This document shows, piece by piece, positions 36,536-44,392 of a DNA stretch of 64,000 bases (positions within the stretch are counted from its first letter, which is position 1; each line of letters begins with the position of its first letter). Under the pieces are notes generated by a model, which saw only the letters and a list, made by a program, of their open reading frames with translations, made no database searches and was not told the origin of the DNA. The position numbers and the translations under genes are program-made. The DNA is from Mesorhizobium sp. B4-1-4 (GTDB lineage Bacteria > Pseudomonadota > Alphaproteobacteria > Rhizobiales > Rhizobiaceae): NCBI RefSeq assembly GCF_006439395.2, contig NZ_CP083950.1:5817001-5881000 (forward strand), in the 5' to 3' direction.

Positions 36536-37900
36536 ATGCCTGTTGAACTCGTCGAGAAGAAACTGGATGGCGCGTTGCCGGTGCATCTGGTCGCTCGTGA
36601 TGGCCTGGAAGCCGCGGGCCTTGCGCCATCCGCGATTGCCTGGGCCAGGGCTAATGGATTTTCGGGTGAAGCAGGCAGGACGCTGGCCGTGCCCGGCGAA
36701 AACGGCGCACTTGCCGGCGCCTTGTTCGGTGTTGGCGATGGAGAGGGCGCGCTCGCTCTCGGCGCGCTGTCGAAGACCCTGCCGGAGGGGGACTGGCATT
36801 TCGCCTCGGCGCCCGCCGAGCCGGAACTCGCGGCAATCGCGTTGGCGCTCGGCGGTTATGTTTTTGCCCGCTACGGCAAGAAACCGGGCAAGGCGCTGCG
36901 CTTTGACGTGCCGGCCGGTGTCGACGCGGCTCGCGTGCGCCGCACCGCCGACGGCGTCTTCCTGACGCGCGACCTGGTCAACACGCCGACCAGCGACATG
37001 GGACCGGACGACTTGGAGAAGGCGGTGCGGACCCTGGCCGGGACCCACAAGGCCGAAGTCTCGGTCATCAAGGGCGACGACCTGCTCGCGCGGAATTTCC
37101 CGATGATCCATGCCGTCGGCCGTGCCTCGACCGGCGCGCCGCGTCTGATCGACATGACATGGGGGCAACTGGGTGCGCCGAAGGTGACGCTGGTTGGTAA
37201 AGGCGTCTGTTTTGACACCGGCGGCCTCGATATCAAGCCGTCCTCCGGCATGCTGCTGATGAAGAAGGACATGGGCGGTGCGGCTAATGTCCTTGGGCTG
37301 GCCTCGATGATCATGGCTGCCGGGCTGAACGTGCGGCTTCGGGTCCTGATCCCCGCGGTCGAGAATTCGATCGCCGGCAATGCCTTCAGGCCGGGCGACG
37401 TGCTGGCGAGCCGCAAGGGCATCACGGTCGAGATCGGCAACACCGACGCGGAAGGGAGGCTCGTGCTGGGGGACGCGCTGGCGCTGGCCGACGACGAAGA
37501 GCCGCAGCTCCTGGTCGACATGGCGACGCTGACCGGAGCCGCCCGTGTCGCGCTCGGCCCCGACCTGCCGCCCTTCTACACAGGTGACGAGGCGCTGGCC
37601 TCGGAGCTCGCGGCGGCATCGCTGGCCGTCGAGGATCCATTGTGGCGCATGCCGCTGTGGCGACCTTACGATGCGAAACTGTCGTCGAAGGTCGCCGACA
37701 TCAACAATGTCACCACCGACGGTTTCGCCGGTTCGATCACGGCGGCGTTGTTCCTCAAGCGCTTTGTCGAGAAGACGGCGAACTGGGTGCATTTCGACAT
37801 CTTCGCCTGGAACCCAGCCGATCGTGCATACGGTCCCGCCGGGGGCGAGGCGCAAGGCATCCGCGCCCTCGAGCGGGTCATCTCGGCACGATTTGGCTGA
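36536..37900 (+). CDS. M17 leucyl aminopeptidase family protein
   Basis: A 454-residue dinuclear-metal aminopeptidase. The M17 signature NTDAEGRL begins at N302 and supplies metal-ligating Asp and Glu. Upstream VGKGVCFDTGGLDIKPSSGM carries further ligands and MKKDMGGAA the catalytic lysine region. It removes N-terminal residues from peptides in the cytoplasm. ATG 36536 is chosen because GGGAGAAG precedes it; the frame is open to 36368 without family similarity. A MarR-type gene and an NlpC/P60 hydrolase follow on the same strand. Confidence 0.92.
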   Translation: MPVELVEKKLDGALPVHLVARDGLEAAGLAPSAIAWARANGFSGEAGRTLAVPGENGALAGALFGVGDGEGALALGALSKTLPEGDWHFASAPAEPELAAIALALGGYVFARYGKKPGKALRFDVPAGVDAARVRRTADGVFLTRDLVNTPTSDMGPDDLEKAVRTLAGTHKAEVSVIKGDDLLARNFPMIHAVGRASTGAPRLIDMTWGQLGAPKVTLVGKGVCFDTGGLDIKPSSGMLLMKKDMGGAANVLGLASMIMAAGLNVRLRVLIPAVENSIAGNAFRPGDVLASRKGITVEIGNTDAEGRLVLGDALALADDEEPQLLVDMATLTGAARVALGPDLPPFYTGDEALASELAAASLAVEDPLWRMPLWRPYDAKLSSKVADINNVTTDGFAGSITAALFLKRFVEKTANWVHFDIFAWNPADRAYGPAGGEAQGIRALERVISARFG

Positions 37901-37977
37901 TTCGGCGGCTGCGGGCAGAGCCGGCAAATTGCTGAAACTGAAACGGAACCGAAACAATTTGCCGTCATGCTGGGCGG

Positions 37978-38328
37978 ATGTCGATTGCGATGCGCCCCAG
38001 CCAGGCCTTGCGACTGTGGCAGCAGGTGATGCTGTCGCAGGTGCGCGAAGACGCGCCCGACCTGACCATGCGCCAGACGGCGATCCTGTTCACCATCTAT
38101 CTCGATCCGCCGCCGCATACGGTGCGCGGGCTCGCCGCGCGCCTCAACGTCACCAAGCCGGTCATCACGCGCGCGCTCGACACGATGGGGGCGCTGAAGC
38201 TGGTGTCGCGCCATCGCGACGAACTCGACAAGCGCAATGTGCTGATCAAGCGCACGGTCGAGGGCGCGCTCTTTGTCGAGCGCTTCGGCGATGGTATCAT
38301 CGCCAGGGCTCAGGAACTGCCGATCTGA
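37978..38328 (+). CDS. MarR-family transcriptional regulator
   Basis: A 116-residue winged-helix protein. The recognition region RGLAARLNVTKPVITRALD is followed by the wing LKLVSRHRDELDKRNVLIK with the DxRxxR-like feature of MarR (DELDKRN). It lacks much of the usual C-terminal dimer helix, so it is short for the family. Effector and targets are unknown; it may control the flanking aminopeptidase and NlpC/P60 genes. The gene begins 77 bases after the aminopeptidase stop. Confidence 0.82.
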   Translation: MSIAMRPSQALRLWQQVMLSQVREDAPDLTMRQTAILFTIYLDPPPHTVRGLAARLNVTKPVITRALDTMGALKLVSRHRDELDKRNVLIKRTVEGALFVERFGDGIIARAQELPI

Positions 38329-38359
38329 CCGTATTGCCCGTACAACAGGGTTGCCGATT

Positions 38360-39220
38360 TTGACCGCTCACGATGCACGCCTTCATGCCTTCCGTTCCGA
38401 TCTCGCCGATGCGAGGCTGAAAGGAGAGGTCGTTGCCGACCGCTTCGTGGCCGGCCGGCCGGCGCGGATTTCGGTTCCTGTGGCCGATATCCGCAAGGCG
38501 CCGCGTCAGGATGCTGGCGTCAACACGCAAGCCCTTTTTGGCGACGATGTGCTGGTTTTTGAGGATGCCGAAGGCTGGGCCTGGATTCAGGCCGAACGCG
38601 ACGGCTATGTCGGCTATGTCGCCCAAACCATGCTGGGCGGACGAGACCATGTACCCACCCATATCGTCTCGGTCCCGCGCACTTTCCTCTATCCCGGCCC
38701 GGACCTGCGCTTTCCGGTCGCGGGCCAATTGTCGATGGGATCGACGGTGACGGTGACCGGTGCCGCCGAGACGCGCGGCACGCACTATGCCGTCCTGCCC
38801 TCCGGCGAGACGATCATCGCGGGACACCTGCGGCCGATCACCGAAGTCGCCCCCGACTATGTCGCGGTTGCCGAGACGTTTATCGGCACCCCTTATCTCT
38901 GGGGTGGTGTTTCCGGCTTCGGCATCGACTGTTCGGGCCTGGTGCAACTGTCGATGCGCATGACCGGCAGCAATGTGCTGCGTGATTCAGACATGCAGGC
39001 CGCAAGCATCGGCGAGCCGCTCGATCCGGGTCCGGACGATGCCGGACTGCGCCGGGGCGACCTCGTCTTCTGGAAAGGCCATGTCGCCATCATGACCGAT
39101 GCCGAGACCATGATCCACGCCAATGGCCACACCATGCTGGTCTCGCGCGAAGGGTTGAAGGACGCCGTCGCCCGCATCGGCTATCTCTACGGCGGTCCGA
39201 CGGGGTTTAGACGGCCATAG
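38360..39220 (+). CDS. NlpC/P60-family peptidoglycan hydrolase with SH3 domains
   Basis: A 286-residue enzyme. Two bacterial SH3-like domains (about residues 35-165) precede an NlpC/P60 domain with catalytic C191 in GFGIDCSGLVQ and histidines in FWKGHVAIM and MIHANGHT. Such enzymes cleave gamma-D-Glu-mDAP bonds in wall peptides. No ATG fits; TTG at 38360 is the likely start, with CAGGG nine bases upstream, and no signal peptide is apparent, so action on recycled muropeptides in the cytoplasm, together with the nearby M17 aminopeptidase, is plausible but unproven. Confidence 0.87.
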   Translation: MTAHDARLHAFRSDLADARLKGEVVADRFVAGRPARISVPVADIRKAPRQDAGVNTQALFGDDVLVFEDAEGWAWIQAERDGYVGYVAQTMLGGRDHVPTHIVSVPRTFLYPGPDLRFPVAGQLSMGSTVTVTGAAETRGTHYAVLPSGETIIAGHLRPITEVAPDYVAVAETFIGTPYLWGGVSGFGIDCSGLVQLSMRMTGSNVLRDSDMQAASIGEPLDPGPDDAGLRRGDLVFWKGHVAIMTDAETMIHANGHTMLVSREGLKDAVARIGYLYGGPTGFRRP

Positions 39221-39232
39221 GTTTCCTTCCAT

Positions 39233-39268
39233 CTCCCCGTTTCACGGGGAGAAGGTGCCCGAAGGGCG
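39233..39268. repeat. GC-rich double-hairpin repeat (family C), copy 1
   Basis: A first hairpin (CTCCCCG/CGGGGAG, 39233-39251) is followed by a short GCCC-GAA-GGGC hairpin and a GAGGGG tail. The same two-hairpin layout occurs at 59024-59070. The rest of the spacer to 39459 shows no gene. Confidence 0.6.
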
Positions 39269-39459
39269 GATGAGGGGCGGCGCGAACCTCGGACCCGTTG
39301 GCGCTGCCCTCACCTGCCTGCCGGCATTCTCTCCCATAAACGGGGCGAGGGCGCTTTCCCCGAACATTTCGCCAATCTCTTATGGCGAAGTAGATAGCGC
39401 GATCCCCTTTTGTTCCGATTCTGCTTGGCGATCGCGCGCGCTCGCGCTACCTCTGGCAC

Positions 39460-41994
39460 GTGACAGAGCAGCCGCGCCTTGCAGACCAGAATGCCGCCAT
39501 TGCCCTGCCCGAGCCATTCGTAAAATGGTTCGGCAAGAAGGGCTGGTCGCCGCGCGCCCATCAGATCGAATTGTTGGCGAAGGCTCAAGCCGGGCAATCG
39601 GTGCTGCTGATCGCACCGACTGGCGCCGGCAAGACGCTGGCAGGCTTCCTGCCGTCGCTGACCGAACTGGCCGTCCGGCCGAGGCGAAAACCAGGGCACG
39701 CGCATCGCGGCATCCATACGCTCTACATTTCGCCGCTGAAGGCGCTGGCCGTCGACATCGAGCGCAATCTCGGCAAGCCGGTGGAAGAGATCGGGCTGCC
39801 CGTCACTATCGAGACGCGCACCGGCGACACGCCTTCCCACAAGCGCCAGCGGCAGAAACTCGTACCGCCCGACATCCTGCTCACCACGCCAGAGCAACTG
39901 GCGCTGCTGATCGCGGCTCCCGATGCCAGGCGCTTCTTCGAGGATCTGCGCTATGTCGTGCTCGACGAACTGCATTCGCTGGTGACCTCCAAGCGGGGCC
40001 ATCTCCTGGCACTCGGCCTGGCGCGGCTGCGCAGCTTTGTTCCTGGCCTGCAGACGATCGGCCTTTCGGCGACGGTCGCCGAACCGGATGAGTTACGGCG
40101 CTGGCTGGTCAGCCAGAACCCACCCAGCGAAATGGCCGAATTGATCGTCGTCACCGGCGGTGCGAAGCCCGAAATATCGATCCTCGATTCGGAAGAGCAC
40201 GTGCCCTGGGCCGGACATTCGGCTCGTTATGCTACGCCGGAAATCTACCGCGAAATCAAGCGCCACAAGACGACCTTGCTATTCGTCAACACGCGCAGCC
40301 AAGCGGAGCTGCTGTTCCAGGAATTGTGGCGCGTCAACGAAGACACGTTGCCGATTGCGCTCCACCACGGCTCGCTCGACGTCGCACAGCGCCGGCGCGT
40401 CGAAAAGGCAATGGGTGAGAATGCGTTGCGCGCCATCGTCGCCACCTCGACGTTGGACCTTGGCATCGACTGGGGCGATGTCGACCTGGTCGTGCATGTC
40501 GGCGCGCCGAAAGGAGCAAGCCGCCTGGCGCAGCGCATCGGCCGCGCCAATCACCGCATGGACGAACCCTCGAAGGCAATCCTCATCCCAGCCAATCGCT
40601 TCGAGGTGCTGGAGTGCCGGGCAGCGCTGGACGCCAACTATCTTGGCGCGCAAGACACGCCGCCGCTGGTCAATGGTGGGCTCGATGTGCTGGCACAGCA
40701 TGTGCTGGGCTGTGCCTGTGGCGCACCGTTCAGTGCCGATGCGCTGTTCGAGGAGATCCGGACAGCCGCGCCCTATGCCTGTCTCGATCGGCCGACATTC
40801 GACCGCGTCATCGATTTCGTCGCCACCGGCGGCTATGCGCTGAAAAACTACGAGCGCTACGCCCGCATCCGCCTGAACAAGGACGGATTATGGCGGGTCT
40901 CCAACCCGCGCGTTGCCCAGCAATACAGGCTGAATGTCGGCACCATCATCGAGGTGCCTGCGCTCAATGTGAGGTACGTCCAGGCCGGCAGCAAGGGCTC
41001 GGCGTCGCGCGGCGGTCGGGTTCTGGGCAAGATCGAGGAGACCTTCCTCGAAACGCTGACCCACGGCGATACTTTCATGTTTGCCGGCAAAGTTCTTCGT
41101 TTCGAAGGCATCCGCGAAAGCGAATGTTTCGTGTCGAACGCGCCCGGCAGCGATGCCAAGGTGCCTTATTATGGCGGCGGCAAGTTTCCGCTTTCGACAT
41201 ACCTTGCCGAACAGGTCCGCGTCATGCTGGACGATCCGCAGCGGTGGAAGCAATTGCCGGAGCAGGTGGCGGACTGGTTGCGATTTCAGGCCGACAAATC
41301 GGTTCTGCCCAAGCGCGATGACCTGCTGATTGAGACCTTCCCGCGTGGCAACCGCCACTATCTGGTCGCCTATCCATTCGAGGGCCGGCTCGCTCACCAG
41401 ACGCTCGGCATGTTGCTCACCCGTCGCCTCGACCGGGCGGGTGCCAGGCCGCTCGGCTTTGTCGCCACCGACTATGCGTTGGCCATATGGTCGCTGGGCG
41501 ACATGGGCGCGATGTTCAAAGCCCGCAAACCGTCTCTTGGCGCCCTTTTCGATCAGGACATGCTGGGCGACGATCTGGAGGCCTGGCTCGCCGATAGCTG
41601 GCTCCTCAAACGCACCTTCCGCAATTGCGCCCTGATTTCAGGATTGATCGAAAAACGGCATCCGGGCCAGGAGAAGAGCGGCCGCCAGGTCACCGTGTCC
41701 ACCGACCTGATCTATGACGTGCTGCGCAGCCACGAGCCCGACCACATCCTGCTTCAGGCAACGCGCGCCGACGCGGCGGCCGGTTTGCTCGATGTCAGCA
41801 GACTTGCCGACATGCTCTCGCGCATCCAGGGTCGAATCATGCATAAGAATCTGGAGCAGATTTCGCCGCTCGCGGTGCCGATCATGCTTGAAATCGGCAA
41901 GATGCCTGTGAACGGCGAAGCCGATGAAACGCTTTTGATGGATGCGGCGACACTGGTCGAGGAGGCCATGGGCCCGGGAATGAGTGAGGCATGA
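39460..41994 (+). CDS. ligase-associated DEXH-box DNA helicase (Lhr type)
   Basis: An 844-residue superfamily 2 helicase. Walker A is LLIAPTGAGKTLAGF (about residues 51-65), the DEAH-like box is VLDELHSL (about 166-173), followed by LSATVAEP and the C-terminal RecA half with TSTLDLGIDWGDVD and QRIGRANHR. The downstream part matches Lhr core proteins. The start is GTG at 39460. It belongs to the DNA-damage group that in many bacteria includes an ATP-dependent ligase, an exonuclease and PdeM; here pdeM overlaps its stop (ATGA), but no ligase or exonuclease gene is in the window. Confidence 0.92.
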   Translation: MTEQPRLADQNAAIALPEPFVKWFGKKGWSPRAHQIELLAKAQAGQSVLLIAPTGAGKTLAGFLPSLTELAVRPRRKPGHAHRGIHTLYISPLKALAVDIERNLGKPVEEIGLPVTIETRTGDTPSHKRQRQKLVPPDILLTTPEQLALLIAAPDARRFFEDLRYVVLDELHSLVTSKRGHLLALGLARLRSFVPGLQTIGLSATVAEPDELRRWLVSQNPPSEMAELIVVTGGAKPEISILDSEEHVPWAGHSARYATPEIYREIKRHKTTLLFVNTRSQAELLFQELWRVNEDTLPIALHHGSLDVAQRRRVEKAMGENALRAIVATSTLDLGIDWGDVDLVVHVGAPKGASRLAQRIGRANHRMDEPSKAILIPANRFEVLECRAALDANYLGAQDTPPLVNGGLDVLAQHVLGCACGAPFSADALFEEIRTAAPYACLDRPTFDRVIDFVATGGYALKNYERYARIRLNKDGLWRVSNPRVAQQYRLNVGTIIEVPALNVRYVQAGSKGSASRGGRVLGKIEETFLETLTHGDTFMFAGKVLRFEGIRESECFVSNAPGSDAKVPYYGGGKFPLSTYLAEQVRVMLDDPQRWKQLPEQVADWLRFQADKSVLPKRDDLLIETFPRGNRHYLVAYPFEGRLAHQTLGMLLTRRLDRAGARPLGFVATDYALAIWSLGDMGAMFKARKPSLGALFDQDMLGDDLEAWLADSWLLKRTFRNCALISGLIEKRHPGQEKSGRQVTVSTDLIYDVLRSHEPDHILLQATRADAAAGLLDVSRLADMLSRIQGRIMHKNLEQISPLAVPIMLEIGKMPVNGEADETLLMDAATLVEEAMGPGMSEA

Positions 41995-42707
41995 ATTTTT
42001 CGCTGGCGCGCGCATCGCTGATTGCCGAGGCCGACCCTGTCGGCATCGCCGGCGAGCGTGCGGTCTGCGATCCGCGCGGCGTGCTCTATTTTCCAGAGCT
42101 AAAACTGCTCGCGGTCTCCGACCTGCATCTGGAAAAGGGGTCATCTCTGGCAAGGCGCGGCACGCTGATCCCGCCTTACGACACAGGCGCGACCTTGCTC
42201 AGACTGCAGGCCGTCATATCAGACTATCAGCCGTCGATCGTCATCAGCCTGGGCGACTCCTTTCATGACGGCGGCGGCGCCGAGCGCATGCATGCGAGCT
42301 TTCGTGAGCGGCTGGAAGCGCTGATGCGAGGTCGCCAATGGTTCTGGGTCGCCGGCAACCATGATCCGGAAGCGCCCGCCGATCTGCCGGGCGAAACGGT
42401 GCGGGAATTGGCCATCGGCTCGCTGCTGTTTCGGCATGAGCCGTCGAAGCTGTGGGTCGAAGGCGAGATCGCGGGCCATTTCCACCCTTGCGCCCGCATC
42501 GTGCAGCGCGGGCGCTCAGTGCGCAGGCGCTGCTTCGCCGGCGATGGCGGCCGCATGATTATGCCCGCCTTCGGCGCCTATACTGGTTCGCTCAACGTGC
42601 TCGACCGCGCCTATGCCGGGCTGTTCCGCCTGGAATCGCTGATGGTGTATATGCTTGGCACCGACCGCATCTTCGCTATCTCCGGTTCGATGTTGCGCCC
42701 CGGCTGA
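41991..42707 (+). CDS. pdeM: ligase-associated metallophosphoesterase PdeM
   Basis: A 238-residue calcineurin-like phosphoesterase. The metal-binding blocks are LAVSDLHLEKGSS, SLGDSFHDGG, WVAGNHDPEAP and GHFHPCARI, all intact. Proteins of this group are annotated as DNA damage-response endonucleases associated with Lhr-type helicases. Its ATG overlaps the helicase stop, so the two are translated together. It converges on soeC with a two-base gap. Confidence 0.9.
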   Translation: MNFSLARASLIAEADPVGIAGERAVCDPRGVLYFPELKLLAVSDLHLEKGSSLARRGTLIPPYDTGATLLRLQAVISDYQPSIVISLGDSFHDGGGAERMHASFRERLEALMRGRQWFWVAGNHDPEAPADLPGETVRELAIGSLLFRHEPSKLWVEGEIAGHFHPCARIVQRGRSVRRRCFAGDGGRMIMPAFGAYTGSLNVLDRAYAGLFRLESLMVYMLGTDRIFAISGSMLRPG

Positions 42708-42709
42708 GC

Positions 42710-43645
42710 TTAACGTCCGTAGTACAAGGTAACCGTGTGCTTCGCTTCGGCGAAGAACAGCCAACGCTCGACCAGCATGCCGACGAATTGGACGATCGCT
42801 GCGAGCACTGATAGCGCCACGCCGAAAGACCAAGGCAAGGCGAAGGCGGCGACCAGCAACAGGATGGGCAATGCGAAGGCCAGTGCCTGCGTGATCCGGC
42901 GCAGCTTCGCGCTGTGCTTGCGCGCGATGCGAAAGCCCATTTCCTTGAGCAGGTAATTTTCCTCGGTATGCGGCCATTCCAACGTCCGCACCGTGCCGCC
43001 GGCAAGCCCCGTCGCGGTGTTGGCGGTGGTCGCGATTTCCAGCCGGTCGTTGTAGCGCCAGGTTGCCAGTTTCCAGATCCAGCCAAGCAGGACGAGCAGC
43101 ACGGAAGACGCCAGAAAGATTTTCGAACGCAGTGCAAAACCTTGCAACACCGCGTTCAGGAGCACGCTGCCGCTCATCGCCGAGAAGATGAGATAGCCGG
43201 GCAAGGTGTAGGGGCTGTGCCACTGGGCGATGGGTTTCAACGAGGCATAGATCATGCCTGTCATACAGACCGTAACGATGGCGCTAGTGGCGGCCAGAAG
43301 CCCGACGGCCGCCACCCAGCCGTCGAGGCGGCCAAGAATGACCCAGCCGATGCCGAACAGTCCTGCCGGGATGAAGGTGGCCATGGAGGCAACACCTTCA
43401 CGCGATAGCCAGGAGCTGCGCCACTGCGAAAAGGCCCGCCAGGCCCGCTCCGGCCGTCCGAGATGGCCGGTTGAGGACAACAGTCCGATCACAATCAGTC
43501 CGAGCGCCAGTCCCAGGCCGACCAAGCCCAGCCAGAAATCGTCCGGGATGAACCCAAGCGACGCCAGCACGCCAAGCAGCGCGAGCAGGCCGTAGCCGGC
43601 GCCGGTGGCGGTGGTGAAGAAGACGACGGAGAAGGCGGGATGCAT
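42710..43645 (-). CDS. soeC: DmsC/SoeC-type membrane anchor of the molybdoenzyme
   Basis: A 311-residue integral membrane protein with about eight helices, of the DmsC family. DmsC-type subunits anchor the catalytic and iron-sulfur subunits and exchange electrons with the quinone pool. It lies 12 bases after the iron-sulfur gene and ends an soeA-soeB-soeC-like operon. The assignment to sulfite oxidation follows from the catalytic subunit, not from this protein. Confidence 0.8.
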   Translation of the reverse strand: MHPAFSVVFFTTATGAGYGLLALLGVLASLGFIPDDFWLGLVGLGLALGLIVIGLLSSTGHLGRPERAWRAFSQWRSSWLSREGVASMATFIPAGLFGIGWVILGRLDGWVAAVGLLAATSAIVTVCMTGMIYASLKPIAQWHSPYTLPGYLIFSAMSGSVLLNAVLQGFALRSKIFLASSVLLVLLGWIWKLATWRYNDRLEIATTANTATGLAGGTVRTLEWPHTEENYLLKEMGFRIARKHSAKLRRITQALAFALPILLLVAAFALPWSFGVALSVLAAIVQFVGMLVERWLFFAEAKHTVTLYYGR

Positions 43646-43657
43646 GGTCTGGCGAGG

Positions 43658-44392
43658 CTAGTTCGAAAGCATGCGGTCGACCCAGCCAAGGAACCCGCCC
43701 TCAGCCCGTACCGGCTCCAAGGCCGGAGCGGCCACCGATGCAGCGCGCGTTGTGTGGGCGCGCGGCGGCAGGTATTTGTTGGTTGGGCGATAGCCGAGTT
43801 CCGGCATCAGGTCGACACCGCCGCGTTCTCTTACCAGCTGCGAAACCGCCGACTGGGGATCGCCGAGATCGCCGAAATGCCGGGCGCTGGTCGGGCAGGC
43901 GGCGACGCAGGCCGGCACGCGGTCCTGCTCTGCCAGATTGTCGTTGTAGATGCGATCGACGCAGAGCGTGCATTTCTTCATCACGCCGACATCGGTATCG
44001 AACTCACGCGCGCCGTAAGGGCAGGCCCAGCTGCACAATTTGCAGCCGATGCACTTATCCTCGTCGACCAGCACGATGCCGTCCGAGGCCCGCTTGTAGG
44101 AGGCACCGGTCGGGCAGACGGTGACGCAGGCCGGCGTCTCGCAATGCAGGCAGGAGCGTGGGAAGTTGACCGTGCGGCCGCCCATTTCGGTGGTGTGCTC
44201 GTAGCTATGCACGCGGTTGAACCAGACGCCGTCGACATGGCCGCCATAGGGGTCGATGTCGGTCAGCGGCGCCATGTAGCCACCGGTGTTCCATTCCTTG
44301 CAAGCGGTGACGCAGGCCTGGCAGCCGACGCAGGTGTCCAGATCGATGACAAGGCCGAGCCGTTTGTCCGTATGAGAGGGCAGGCAGGTCAT
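43658..44392 (-). CDS. soeB: four-cluster ferredoxin subunit of the molybdoenzyme (DmsB/SoeB type)
   Basis: A 244-residue electron-transfer subunit with four 4Fe-4S cysteine groups: CVGCQACVTAC, CLHCETPACVTVC, CIGCKLCSWACP and CTLCVDRI with PACVAACP. It passes electrons between the catalytic subunit and the membrane anchor. The start MTCLPSHTDKRLGLVID overlaps the soeA stop (ATGA); the frame is open further upstream within soeA, which is rejected. A proline/alanine-rich C-terminal tail extends beyond the DmsB core. Confidence 0.88.
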   Translation of the reverse strand: MTCLPSHTDKRLGLVIDLDTCVGCQACVTACKEWNTGGYMAPLTDIDPYGGHVDGVWFNRVHSYEHTTEMGGRTVNFPRSCLHCETPACVTVCPTGASYKRASDGIVLVDEDKCIGCKLCSWACPYGAREFDTDVGVMKKCTLCVDRIYNDNLAEQDRVPACVAACPTSARHFGDLGDPQSAVSQLVRERGGVDLMPELGYRPTNKYLPPRAHTTRAASVAAPALEPVRAEGGFLGWVDRMLSN

